The notes: generated by a model not told the origin, from the sequence alone. A stretch of DNA of 63,305 nucleotides from VGBV01 sp963780395 (GCA_963780395.1 CAWABY010000016.1:1-63305); one strand, 5' to 3'; shown: positions 11,129 to 19,010, counted from the stretch's first letter. Translations and numbers: made by a program.

Positions 11129-11144
11129 GCACTACATCTAGTGT
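11129..11144 (-). promoter_or_regulatory. Probable NrdR box upstream of nrdR-nrdJ
   Basis: On the minus strand the site reads ACACTAGATGTAGTGC, a near-perfect palindrome matching the known NrdR box pattern acaCwAtATaTwGtgt. A weaker second site (about 11092-11107) contains ACTAGTACACT. NrdR normally binds two boxes spaced by whole helical turns; the centre spacing here, about 37 bp, is larger than the usual 31-32, so the second site is less certain. Confidence 0.65.
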
Positions 11145-11156
11145 TCCAAGCATGGA

Positions 11157-11732
11157 TCACTCGCCTTTCGAGGCCCGGTGGGCCTCCATCGCCTTCTCCC
11201 GCTCGCGCAGCGCCCGGCGGCCCTCCTCGGGATCAACCCCGAACTGATCGGCGTAGCCCTCGTGCAGCTCGATCCAGCGATCCTGGCCGAACTCCGGCGC
11301 CTCGTCGCCGGCGAGTCGGGCCTCGAGGATGGCCAGGCGGAGCTGCCAGCCTGCCGCCACCTTCGCGGCCTCCTCGCGGGGGAGGGCGTGGGTGAATGCC
11401 AGCCGGGTAGCGTCCCCATCGGCCTCGAGCTCGAAGCGGAGGGTCTGGCCTCCCCAGGTGAACGCGAGGAGCCGCGGCGGGTCGCTCTCGAGCACCTCGC
11501 CCCGCTGGGTTTCTGCCTCCCTGTCACGGAACGGGAAGCTGAGCTCGGCCCCGGGCGTCGAGAGGTCTCCCTCGATCGCGGCCGGGAACCAGGCCTCGAG
11601 GTCCTTCGGCTCGATCAGCGCCCGCCACACCCGCTCGGGCGAATGGCCGAGGCGGCGCTCGAAGCGGACCGCGTCGCGGCCGTCGAGCTGGGTCAGGATG
11701 CCGTCGCGCTCAGGGGTCTTCTGCGCAGCCAT
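11157..11732 (-). CDS. SRPBCC/AHSA1-like protein
   Basis: A 191-residue protein of the START-like SRPBCC fold, a helix-grip with a hydrophobic ligand pocket. Family signals are FERRLGHSPERVWRALIEP near the N-terminus, LEAWFPAAIEGDL, and LLAFTWGGQTLRFELE, followed by a C-terminal helix beginning GWQLRLAILEARL. The last 40 residues (GYADQFGVDPEEGRRALRERE) are a polar extension. It lies 11 bp downstream of an ArsR repressor gene, the recurring ArsR-AHSA1 pairing in actinobacteria, so it is presumably controlled by that regulator. Ligand and reaction are unknown. Confidence 0.85.
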   Translation of the reverse strand: MAAQKTPERDGILTQLDGRDAVRFERRLGHSPERVWRALIEPKDLEAWFPAAIEGDLSTPGAELSFPFRDREAETQRGEVLESDPPRLLAFTWGGQTLRFELEADGDATRLAFTHALPREEAAKVAAGWQLRLAILEARLAGDEAPEFGQDRWIELHEGYADQFGVDPEEGRRALREREKAMEAHRASKGE

Positions 11733-11743
11733 GGTGGTCCTCC

Positions 11744-12064
11744 TCAGGGGTTGTGGTCAAGGTGGGTCTCCAGGTCGTCGAGGCTGCCGGACCAGAGTCG
11801 CCGGTAGGGCTCGAGCCACTCATCGATCTCGGACAGCGGACCCGGGTGAACGCCGTAGATGCGCCGCTGCGCCTCGCCGCGGACGGTGACCAGGCCGGCG
11901 TCGCGGAGCACGCGCAGGTGCTTGGAGACGCCGGGCTGGCTCAGCTTCAGGTGCCGGACCAGCTCGCCCACTGAGCTCTCGCCCTCCAGCAGCAGGTCGA
12001 GGATGCGCCTTCGCGTCGGCTCGGCGAGGACGTCGAACGTGGTCGCCGTCATGTCCGGCATCAT
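11744..12064 (-). CDS. ArsR family winged-helix regulator
   Basis: A repressor of about 102-106 residues with the ArsR core: FDVLAEPTRRRILDLLLEGESSVGELV, recognition helix LSQPGVSKHLRVLRDAGLV, and wing VRGEAQRRIYGVHP. No cysteine cluster for metal binding is present, so it is probably not a metal sensor; this subclass is usually paired with AHSA1 proteins, as here. The start could be 12064, 12061 or 12052; the last (MTATTFDVLAEP) matches the usual family start best. A perfect inverted repeat lies immediately upstream and is the likely autoregulatory operator. Confidence 0.9.
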   Translation of the reverse strand: MMPDMTATTFDVLAEPTRRRILDLLLEGESSVGELVRHLKLSQPGVSKHLRVLRDAGLVTVRGEAQRRIYGVHPGPLSEIDEWLEPYRRLWSGSLDDLETHLDHNP

Positions 12065-12066
12065 AC

Positions 12067-12082
12067 ATAACTAGCAAGTTAT
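12067..12082. promoter_or_regulatory. Inverted-repeat operator for the ArsR-type gene
   Basis: ATAACTAGCAAGTTAT is a perfect 6-bp inverted repeat with a 4-bp centre, 2 bases upstream of the longest ArsR start. It is conspicuously AT-rich in a GC-rich region. Its position and symmetry fit binding by the ArsR dimer; this is inference from location. Confidence 0.6.
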
Positions 12083-12102
12083 ATGCCTCGCAAAGCACTT
12101 AC

Positions 12103-12237
12103 TGCTGGTCGATCGTTGACGGCGACGGCACCGGCGGCGACTACTTCGCCAAGGCCAAGCCGAAGAAGGGCAAGTTCAAGAAGTCGGGCAAGAAGTTCAC
12201 CTGCACAGAGGTGGTCTCGCCCATCTTCACCCGTTAG
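12103..12237 (+). pseudogene. Possible 3' remnant of a gene for a Lys-rich protein
   Basis: An open frame of about 44 codons ends at a TAG (12235-12237) and encodes a protein-like tail with DGDGTGGDYFAKAKPKKG and FTCTEVVSPIFTR. It has no plausible start: upstream it runs into the ArsR operator. Its Lys-rich beta character resembles C-terminal ends of the secreted proteins elsewhere in the window. It may be the remaining 3' end of a deleted gene. Its stop overlaps the end of the convergent SDR gene. Confidence 0.3.
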
Positions 12238-13046
12238 GAATCACCCGCCGACGCAGGGCGCCGCCACCCGGTCCGGGTGACGAGCGCCCGCGTTGAGCGG
12301 GGGAAGTGTCGCGCCGAGAACTCGAAGGCCGCGAGCCGCCTGGGGATGTGCACGACCCGCCGCTCGCGCTCGGCCCCCCTGAGCGCGCGCTCGGCCACCT
12401 GCCTCGGGTTGAGCAGGCCCAGCACGCGCCCGATGCGCGGCACCCGCTCGCGCGAGCCGGGGTTGTGGTCGAAGTAGGGCGAGTCGACCTCGGCGGGGAC
12501 GATCACGGTCACGCCGACCCCCGTCCCGCGCAGGTCCTCGCGCAGGTGCTCGCTGAAGGCCCGCATCGCGTGGCGCGCGGTGCCGTAGCCGTTGGCCCCC
12601 GGGAAGTAGAAGTAGGCGGCGGCCGAGGTCATGTTCACGATCTGGCCCGAGCCGCGTTCGATCATCTCCGGCACCAGCGCCCGCGTCAGCTCGAAGGCCG
12701 CCAGGTAGGGCAGCGCCATCTGGCGCTCGGCCTCGCCCTGCTCGTTCTCGTCGACCGCGCGCCAGCGACCCGCCCCGGCGTTGTTGACCAGCACGTCCGG
12801 GACCCGGCCGGCCTCGATCAGCTCTGCAGCGACGTCGCCGGCCTCGGCGGCGCTGCCCAGGTCGGCCGGGCGCACGGTCACCTCGCGGCCCTCGGCGCGC
12901 AGCTCGCCCGCCAGCGACTCGAGCTTCTCGCGCCCGCGCGCGACCAGGATCAGCTCGGCGCCGCGGGCGGCGGCCGCCCGGGCGAGCTCGGCTCCGATCC
13001 CGCTCGAGGCCCCTGTGACGAGCACCACACTGCCGCGCAGCTTCAT
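12234..13046 (-). CDS. Short-chain dehydrogenase/reductase with altered active site
   Basis: A 270-residue classical SDR. The cofactor motif is VTGASSGIGAELARAAA, the structural motif is LVNNAGAG, and the catalytic Ser lies in IVNMTSAAAY. The catalytic tetrad position normally YxxxK reads YGTAR, with Arg where Lys is expected. Basic residues after the glycine motif (VARGREKLE) favour NADP(H). The C-terminal 50 residues (VVHIPRRLAAFEFSARHFPRS) are longer and more basic than usual, as in SDRs that associate with membranes. The Lys-to-Arg change may lower or abolish normal activity. Substrate unknown. Confidence 0.88.
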   Translation of the reverse strand: MKLRGSVVLVTGASSGIGAELARAAAARGAELILVARGREKLESLAGELRAEGREVTVRPADLGSAAEAGDVAAELIEAGRVPDVLVNNAGAGRWRAVDENEQGEAERQMALPYLAAFELTRALVPEMIERGSGQIVNMTSAAAYFYFPGANGYGTARHAMRAFSEHLREDLRGTGVGVTVIVPAEVDSPYFDHNPGSRERVPRIGRVLGLLNPRQVAERALRGAERERRVVHIPRRLAAFEFSARHFPRSTRALVTRTGWRRPASAGDS

Positions 13047-13069
13047 GCGGCGAGGCTATCTTGTGTGCG

Positions 13070-13917
13070 GTGACCGCCGACCAGGCACACCACGGGTCCG
13101 ACCCGCTTGGGGAGGCGCGCGAGGCGACCAGCGAGGCGCTTGACGCTGCCCGCGATCGGGCCGGGGCCGCCCGCGAGGCCGCGGGGAGCGCTTCGACGCG
13201 ACCCGCGAGGCCGCCGAGCGTCAGCTTCGGGACGCCCGCGACGGCGTCGCCGACGCCGCGGTCGGCGTCGCCCAGAAGCTGCCGAAGCCGCGCCTGCGAG
13301 GCGTCTCCCACCAGTGGGCGTTCTTCGTCTCGCTGCTGACCGGGGCGGCGCTGATCGTCGCCGCCCAGGGCGGACCCGCGAGGTCCTGGCGGTCTCCATA
13401 TACGCCTTCTCGCTCTCGGCCCTGCTCGGCACCAGCGCGCTTTATCACCGGGTCACCTGGAACGAGGGCCAGCGCCGCTGGATGCGCCGCCTCGACCACA
13501 CGATGATCTTCGTCTTGATCGCCGGCACCTACACGCCCTTCGCGCTGCTGGTGATGGAGGGGACCCTCGCCGAAGTCGTCCTGATCGGGGTCTGGGAGCC
13601 TCGCGGTCGGCGGCGCCGTGCTGAACCTCGCCTGGTGGAACGCGCCGAAGTGGTTCACCTCCCTCGTCTACATCTCGACCGGCTGGGTGGCGATCGTCGC
13701 GCTGCCCCAGCTCTGGGACAAGATGGGACCGGTCGGCGTCGGCCTGATCGCCCTCGGCGGGCTGCTCTACACGGCAGGCGCGGTCGTCTATGCGACGAAG
13801 CGGCCCGACCCCAGCCCCGAGGTCTTCGGCTACCACGAGATCTTCCACCTGTTCGTGATCGTCGCCGCGGCGGTCCAGTACGCGGCGATCGCGATCTACG
13901 CCCTGCCCGAGGGCTGA
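13070..13917 (+). pseudogene. Hemolysin III/adiponectin-receptor-like membrane protein, three frameshifts
   Basis: Reassembling three frames gives a typical HlyIII protein: ALYHRVTWNEGQRRWMRRLDHT, FVLIAGTYTPFALLVME, LVYISTGWVAIVALPQLW and GYHEIFHLFVIVAAAVQY, with the conserved His and Asp residues of the seven-helix family that coordinate zinc. Ahead of it are about 75 residues of Ala/Arg/Glu-rich amphipathic helix (AREATSEALDAARDRAG), unusual for the family. Breaks lie in a G run at 13193-13196 (one base missing), a C run at 13375-13377 (one missing) and GGG at 13594-13596 (one extra). Breaks in homopolymers with well-preserved coding between them suggest sequence error, but a decaying gene is not excluded. 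The start is the GTG at 13070. Confidence 0.75.
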
Positions 13918-13947
13918 CCGGCCGCCGGAGGTTAGGGCAGCCGGCTG

Positions 13948-14837
13948 ATGGCCGCGGTCCGAGATAGAGGGGTTGAGCAAGCGCTTCGGCTCGGTGAACC
14001 GCGCCGTGTCGGAGCTTCGTTCGAGGGGCATGCCGGATGGTCACCGGCTTTCTCGGTCTCGACGCGCCGGCAAGAGCACGACGAGCCGGATGCTGCTCGG
14101 GCTCGTCCACCCGACGCCTGCAACGCGTGGTTCGACGGCACCGAGACGGCGACTCGAGCACCCCAGCGGTCACGTCGGGGCGGTGCTCGAGGACGCGAGC
14201 TTTCACCCCGGCCGCACCGGGCGCAACCACCTGCGCATCCTCGCCGCGGCCGGGACCCCTGCTCGCGGGTGGAGGAGGCGTGGAGCTGACCGGGATCGCC
14301 GACGCCGGCAACCGGCGCGTCAAGGGCTACGATGGGCGTGCGCCGCGGCTCGCGATCGCGGCGGCGCTGCTGGGGGACCCGGGTGCTGATCCTGCGACGA
14401 GCCGGCCAACGGCCTGTGACCCTCCCGGCATCCGCTGGATGCGCGATCTGCTGCGCTCGGAGGCCGGTAAGGGCAGGGCGGTCCTGGTCTCCAGTCACCT
14501 GCTCTCCAGGTCTGCCCAGGGCGTGGACGAATCGTCGTGATCTCGAAGGGTGAGCTCCGCGCCAGCGCCCGATCGACCAGGTGGTCGCCGGCGCCGAGGG
14601 GGCTGCCTCCGCGTCCGCGCTCGGGCGACGCGAAGGGGCTCGCCGGGCCCGGACGCCGCCGGGATGGCGAGCGGAGGACCCCGCCGCGGCCTGCTCGTGG
14701 GCGGATCCACCGGCGAGGCGTCGAGGCCGCCAACGCGAAGCCGACGCGCTCTCGGCGCGGACCGAGTTCTCGCGCTTCGCTCGAGGGCGACTTCATGGAG
14801 CCACCGGCGACGCCGAGCCAGGGCGAGGAGAAGATGA
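13948..14837 (+). pseudogene. ABC transporter ATP-binding protein, many frameshifts
   Basis: Pieces in different frames line up in order as an ABC-2-type exporter ATPase: LSKRFGSVN near the start, MVTGFLGLD and then AGKSTTSRMLLGLVHP (Walker A split by an indel at about 14060-14070), HVGAVLEDASFHPGRTGRNHL (Q-loop region), RLAIAAALLGDPG after the signature region, VLIL then DEPANGLDP-like sequence (broken near 14394), and RAVLVSSHLL (H-loop). No single frame covers more than about 150 bp. Amino acid content between breaks remains good, so this is either very recent indel decay or poor sequence. It precedes a permease with similar damage. As written it could not make a functional ATPase. Confidence 0.75.
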
Positions 14838-15576
14838 CCGCGCTGCAGCGCGCCGAGTTGATCAGAGCTGCGGACGACGCGCACCTTCTACCCCCTCGCC
14901 TCTGTCACGATCCGCCACGCGATCCGTGTTCGAGGGCCCTACCGGCGATCCTGCGGTGGACCCGACCGAAGAGACGGTGGTCAGCGCGTCTTCCTCAGTG
15001 GCCGCGACCAGCCCTTCATCCTCGTCCTCGCGATCGCGGGAATCACCGGAGAGTGGCGCCACCGGACGATCACCAGCTCGCGCTGGCGGCTCCGCGTTCG
15101 GGTCCGGTTCCTGCGGCGAAGCTGCTGGGTTCGCCGCGGCTGGGGCCCTGACTCTCGCTCGCCATCTCAGTGCGGCCGGCTGATCGGACGGTCATCCGAG
15201 ATCCGCGAACAGCGACACCGGAGGTCGGGGAGCTGGTCGAGCAATTCGCCCGCAACGCCGGGGTGGCCGCCGCATGCCTCGGCGCCCTGGGCGTCTGCAT
15301 CGGCGGCCTGATTCGCAACCAGCCGACGGCGATCGTCTTCGTCCTGATCTGGGGTGCGTCGTCGATACGACGGTGGGATACCTGGCGCCCGCCGTCGCGC
15401 GCTTAGCCCCACCGGGGCGCTGCCGAACGCGGTGCAGGGCCTGAGCCCCGAGGACGCGGGGGTGCCCGATGTCGACTTCCTCGCTGCCGTGCCGGCGGTG
15501 GGCCTGGAGCGCGTCTGGATCGCTGTGCTACTTCGCGGGCGGCGCGGCGCTGCTGCGGGCGCGCGACGTCGAGTAG
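14834..15576 (+). pseudogene. ABC-2 type transporter permease, many frameshifts
   Basis: This starts at the ATG at 14834 after a GAGGAG-type ribosome site, with MTALQRAELI, and continues through several frames: FILVLAIAGITGEWRHRT-like sequence near 15010-15070, AAGALTLA near 15140, VAAACLGALGVCIGGLIRN at 15260-15320, and WIAVLCYFAGGAALLRARDVE at the end. Those segments are typical of the six-helix permease partnering daunorubicin-type ATPases. It overlaps the end of the ATPase gene, the normal arrangement of such pairs. At least five indels are needed to join the frames. Substrate cannot be inferred. Confidence 0.65.
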
Positions 15577-15618
15577 GAGCGCCTCGAAAAGCCCGGCCGC
15601 GGCTGTTACTTTGCGTGC

Positions 15619-16311
15619 GTGCGGAGCTCGAGAGGGATGCTCGTGGCTTTGGCGGCGTCGGCGGCCCTGTGCCTCACGGCGGCGCCTGCATCGGCCGCCA
15701 CCCTGACGCTCGGGAGAATCGCTCCGATGGGCGTCCCGGGTGGCTGCGGAGGGTGCAGCCTGTTCCAGTACCAGAGCGATCCCGCCTCGGCGTCCTATGT
15801 CGTTCCGCCCGGCGGTCCCTGGACGGTCACCTCCTGGAGCGCGCGGGGAGGCCCCACCATGGCTGACGCGGCGCGGCTGCTGGTCTTCCGCCCGACCGCT
15901 GTGCCGAATCAGTTCCAGCTCGTCGCAAACAGCCTCGATGCCCCGATTGGCGTGGTCGAGGCTCCCGTGACCCCGGTCAGCATCCCGGTGCTGCCGGGCG
16001 ATCGCATCGGGCTGCGCACGTTCGGCTCCGGGGACATGCCAACCAACCACCCCTCCGCCTTCCCGGCCGACCTGTTCGGGTTAGTGGGCGGGAACCTGCT
16101 GCTGAACGAGACCGTCGGGCCCGGAGGCAACCACCCCTACGGCCAGAACGCCTTTGCGCTGGTAAACGTCTCGGCCACCCTGACCGCGCCCGACCCGGCC
16201 AAGAAGAAGAAGTGCAAGAAGAAGCGCAAGAAGAAGGGCAAGCGGCCGGCCTACGCCGCGAAGAAGAAAAAGAAGAAGTGCAAGAAGAAGAAGCGGAGGA
16301 AGAAGCCATAG
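15619..16311 (+). CDS. Secreted protein with Lys/Cys-rich C-terminal tail
   Basis: A 230-residue exported protein of no recognised family. Residues 1-27 form a signal peptide (MLVALAASAALCLTAAPASA, cleaved after ASA). The body is beta-rich with Pro/Gly-rich turns and a GGCGGCSLFQYQ motif, and resembles a carbohydrate-binding or jelly-roll type domain only in general composition. From residue 195 the protein is almost pure Lys with interspersed Cys (two KKKKCKKK-type blocks split by GKRPAYAA). The GTG at 15619 is used; the ATG at 15637 would shorten the signal peptide. The tail could anchor the protein to acidic cell-wall polymers (inference). Confidence 0.7.
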   Translation: MRSSRGMLVALAASAALCLTAAPASAATLTLGRIAPMGVPGGCGGCSLFQYQSDPASASYVVPPGGPWTVTSWSARGGPTMADAARLLVFRPTAVPNQFQLVANSLDAPIGVVEAPVTPVSIPVLPGDRIGLRTFGSGDMPTNHPSAFPADLFGLVGGNLLLNETVGPGGNHPYGQNAFALVNVSATLTAPDPAKKKKCKKKRKKKGKRPAYAAKKKKKKCKKKKRRKKP

Positions 16312-16351
16312 GGGTAGGGTTGTCGCCCGAACGCGAGGAGGTCGAATTCAG

Positions 16352-17164
16352 ATGACACCTGAACTGTCAGAGGTGAAGCAGCGCGCAAGGGATACGTGGG
16401 ACGCGGGTGACTTCCCGGCCGTCGCGAAGCTGATCAGCTCGGCGGGCGAGCTCACCGCCGAGCGGGCGAAGCTGAGCGGGGACGATGAGGTGCTCGACGT
16501 CGCCTGCGGCTCGGGGAACGCGACCCTGCCGGCCGCGCGCAGCGGCGCCCAGGTGACCGGGCTCGACCTGACGCCCTCGCTGCTGGAGGCCGGCAAGCGC
16601 GACGCCGACGCGGAGGGGCTGGAGATCGAGTGGGTCGAGGGCGACGCCGAGGCGCTCCCCTTCGACGACGAGAGCTTCGACGCGGTGCTGTCGGTGTTCG
16701 GCGTCATGTTCGCGCCCGACCATAAGCAGGCGGCTTCGGAGATCGCGCGGGTCCTGCGCCCCGGCGGGAGGATGGTTCTCTCCAACTGGAGGATGGACGG
16801 CAACGTGGGGCGCTTCTTCGCGACGATCGGCAAGCACATGCCGCCACCGCCCGAGGGATTCCAGCCGCCGCCGCTGTGGGGGACCAGGGACCACGTCAGC
16901 GAGCTGTTCGAGGGCTCGGGGGTCGATCTGGACTTCGAGGACGCCGAGGTCGTCTGGAAGTTCGACTCGGTCGACGAGGTCGCCGACATGTTCGAGAACA
17001 AGTTCGGGCCGGTGATGATGGCCAAGGCCGCGCTCGAGCCCGAGGGCAAGTGGGACGCACTGAGCGCCGACCTCCGAGCCATGTGGGCGGAGGACGAGGC
17101 CCCGGACGGCAGCGTCAGCTACCCGGGCGAGTACCTGGTTACGAAGGGGTCGAAGAAGGGCTAG
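16352..17164 (+). CDS. Class I SAM-dependent methyltransferase (UbiE-like)
   Basis: A 270-residue cytosolic methyltransferase. The SAM-binding motifs are VLDVACGSGNATLPAA (motif I), GLDLTPSLLEAG (motif II), EGDAEALPFDDESFDAVLS (motif III) and ARVLRPGGRMVLSNW. This is the Methyltransf_11/UbiE layout, whose members methylate quinones, sterols or other small molecules. GAGGAGGT at 16335-16342 is a strong ribosome site 9 nt before the ATG. Its stop shares a CTAG palindrome with the convergent siroheme-synthase-like gene. Substrate unknown. Confidence 0.9.
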   Translation: MTPELSEVKQRARDTWDAGDFPAVAKLISSAGELTAERAKLSGDDEVLDVACGSGNATLPAARSGAQVTGLDLTPSLLEAGKRDADAEGLEIEWVEGDAEALPFDDESFDAVLSVFGVMFAPDHKQAASEIARVLRPGGRMVLSNWRMDGNVGRFFATIGKHMPPPPEGFQPPPLWGTRDHVSELFEGSGVDLDFEDAEVVWKFDSVDEVADMFENKFGPVMMAKAALEPEGKWDALSADLRAMWAEDEAPDGSVSYPGEYLVTKGSKKG

Positions 17165-17913
17165 GCCGAGGCGCCCAGCGTCTCGGCGTGCCGCTGCTTC
17201 GCGGCCTCGATCAGCTTGCGGACCTCGTCGGCTCGGCCGTCCCGCAGCAGCTCAACGGGGTCGGGGTCGCCGTTGACGATGCCCTCGAAGAAGTCGCGGC
17301 GGTCGTTGTAGGTCGGCAGCGTCGCCTTGGCCCAGCCCCGGGCATCGTTCAGGATCACCGCCAGCTCGGCGTAGGCCGGGCCGAACTGCTCGGAGATCTC
17401 GCGCTTCATGCGCTTGGCGAGCGCGGGCGAGGCGCCCTGGGTGGAGATCGCGATCGCCATCGAGCCCTGCCGCACGATCGCGGGCAGGATGAAGTTGCAG
17501 AGCGGCGGCACGTCGACGACGTTGACCAGCATCGCGCGGCGCTCGGCGTCCTCGTAGACGGCGATGTTGACGTCGGTGTCGCTGGTCGCGGCGATGACGA
17601 TGAAGGTGCCCTCGAGGTCGCCCGGCTCATAGGCTCGCCGCTCCCATGCGATCGAGCCCTCCTCGGCCAGCGAGCGGAGCTCGGGCACGGCCTCGGGCGC
17701 GACCAGGGTGACCTGCCCGCCGCAGGCGAGCAGGCCCTCGACCTTCTCGAGCCCGATCTCGCCGCCGCCTACGACCACGCAGCGGCGCCCGGACAGGCGC
17801 AGGCAGGCGACGTAGACGGGCGTGTCGAGCATGTCGCGCACGCAGGTCTGATCGCAGATCCCGCGCTTGAACTGGCAGACGCACGGCTTGCCCTCGTAGG
17901 CCTGAGCGGGCAT
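17161..17913 (-). CDS. Precorrin-2 dehydrogenase/sirohydrochlorin ferrochelatase-type protein
   Basis: This enzyme oxidises precorrin-2 to sirohydrochlorin with NAD and may insert iron, on the route to siroheme. The core starts at about residue 28 (MLDTPVYVACLRLSGRRCVVVGGGEIGLEKVEGLLACG) and includes FIVIAATSDTDVN, VNVVDVPPLCNFILPAIV and STQGASPALAKRMKREI, the CysG N-terminal-domain pattern. Ahead of it is an unusual stretch, CVCQFKRGICDQTC (C-x-C-x6-C-x3-C), which could bind a metal or cluster. If the true start were the internal Met at 17832 this would disappear. It lies 10 bp downstream of an epimerase gene on the same strand. The methylase and uroporphyrinogen genes of the pathway are not in the window. 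Confidence 0.85.
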   Translation of the reverse strand: MPAQAYEGKPCVCQFKRGICDQTCVRDMLDTPVYVACLRLSGRRCVVVGGGEIGLEKVEGLLACGGQVTLVAPEAVPELRSLAEEGSIAWERRAYEPGDLEGTFIVIAATSDTDVNIAVYEDAERRAMLVNVVDVPPLCNFILPAIVRQGSMAIAISTQGASPALAKRMKREISEQFGPAYAELAVILNDARGWAKATLPTYNDRRDFFEGIVNGDPDPVELLRDGRADEVRKLIEAAKQRHAETLGASA

Positions 17914-17923
17914 GCGAACAAGG

Positions 17924-18868
17924 CTAGCGGCGGTCCGAGGCGAGGGTCTCCTTCAGCCCCGCCTCGAGGTCGCGCTGCGCGCGGAAGCCCAGCTCGCGCT
18001 CGGCAAGGGAGGTATCGAGGGCGGTGCGCTCGACCTCGCCCTCGCGCGCGGGCTCGAAGCTGGGCTCGAAGTCGTCGCGGCCGGCGAGGGCGCCGATGCG
18101 CTCGGCCAGCTCCAGCACCGTGGTCTCGGTGCCGGTGCCGACGTTGAAGGGGCCGGGCGCATCCGCGTCGCGGGCGGCGAGCAGGGCGGCCACCACGTCC
18201 CCTACATATACGTAGTCGCGGGTCTGGGTGCCGTCGCCGAAGACGGTGGGGCGCCCGCCGTCGCGTGCGAGGTCGCAGAAGATCGCGACCACGCCGGCCT
18301 CCAGCGCCGGGTCCTGGCGGCTGCCGTAGACGTTGCCGAGGCGCAGCGTGATCGCCTCGAGCCCGCGGCCCCGGCGGTAGAGGTCCAGGTACCCCTCGGC
18401 GGCCAGCTTGCTCTGGCCATAGACCGAGAAGGGCTCGCAGCGCGCCGACTCGGCGAAGGGCAGCTCGTCCTCGCGCCCGGCGCCCTCCCCGTAGATCGCG
18501 CCCCCCGTGGACGTGAAGACGAAGCGTTTCGCGCCTGCGCGGGTCGCCGCCTCGAGGGCGTTGAGCGTGCCCACCACGTTGAGGCGGGCGTCGAATCCCG
18601 GGTCGGCCATCGAACGGCGCACGTCGATCTGGGCGGCGAGGTGGAAGACGGCCTCGGGCGCGAAGGCCTCGACGGCGGGACCCAGGGCGGCGGCATCGGG
18701 GACGTCCAGCTCGGTCAGCGAGGCACCAGCATCGAGCGCGCCGGCGAGGTTCTCGCGCTTGCCGCTGGAGAGATCGTCGAGCACCAGAACCTCGTCCCCG
18801 GCCGCCACCAAGGCGTCCGTCAGGTGGGATCCGATGAAGCCCGCGCCGCCTGTGACGAGTGATCTGAT
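17924..18868 (-). CDS. NAD-dependent epimerase/dehydratase (UDP-glucose 4-epimerase-like), start codon unclear
   Basis: An extended SDR of about 314 residues acting on nucleotide sugars. Visible are the Rossmann motif VTGGAGFIGSHL, VLVLDDLSSGKRENL, FHLAAQIDVRRSMADP, the catalytic STGGAIYGEG and SVYGQSKLAAEGYLDLYRR (YxxxK), and LRLGNVYGSRQDP. The nearest ordinary start codon (18811) would remove the whole Rossmann motif. In frame above the motif only CTC-ATC codons follow a TAG, so translation may start at ATC (18868), or a base is wrong. It is probably co-transcribed with the siroheme-type gene downstream and lies far from the glycan locus. Confidence 0.85.
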   Translation of the reverse strand: MRSLVTGGAGFIGSHLTDALVAAGDEVLVLDDLSSGKRENLAGALDAGASLTELDVPDAAALGPAVEAFAPEAVFHLAAQIDVRRSMADPGFDARLNVVGTLNALEAATRAGAKRFVFTSTGGAIYGEGAGREDELPFAESARCEPFSVYGQSKLAAEGYLDLYRRGRGLEAITLRLGNVYGSRQDPALEAGVVAIFCDLARDGGRPTVFGDGTQTRDYVYVGDVVAALLAARDADAPGPFNVGTGTETTVLELAERIGALAGRDDFEPSFEPAREGEVERTALDTSLAERELGFRAQRDLEAGLKETLASDRR

Positions 18869-19010
18869 GAGCGCAGCCTAGCCGTGGCGCCGGGCACGCT
18901 CGGGCGTGAAAACCGCGGCTGTGTCCGAAACCCCCTGCTACTCTCGCCGCCGATTGACCCAAGGGATGCGTCGGTTGGGACCCGACCTCCCCCGTACCTT
19001 GGAGTGTGCG

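Noticed and set aside
13948..15576. Several short independent genes in the indel-rich patch
   Set aside because: The short frames follow each other as consecutive pieces of one ABC ATPase and one permease, so they are fragments rather than separate genes.
16201..16311. AAG-rich stretch as a non-coding simple repeat
   Set aside because: It remains in frame with the secreted protein, has Cys, Arg and Pro codons interspersed, and ends at a proper stop.
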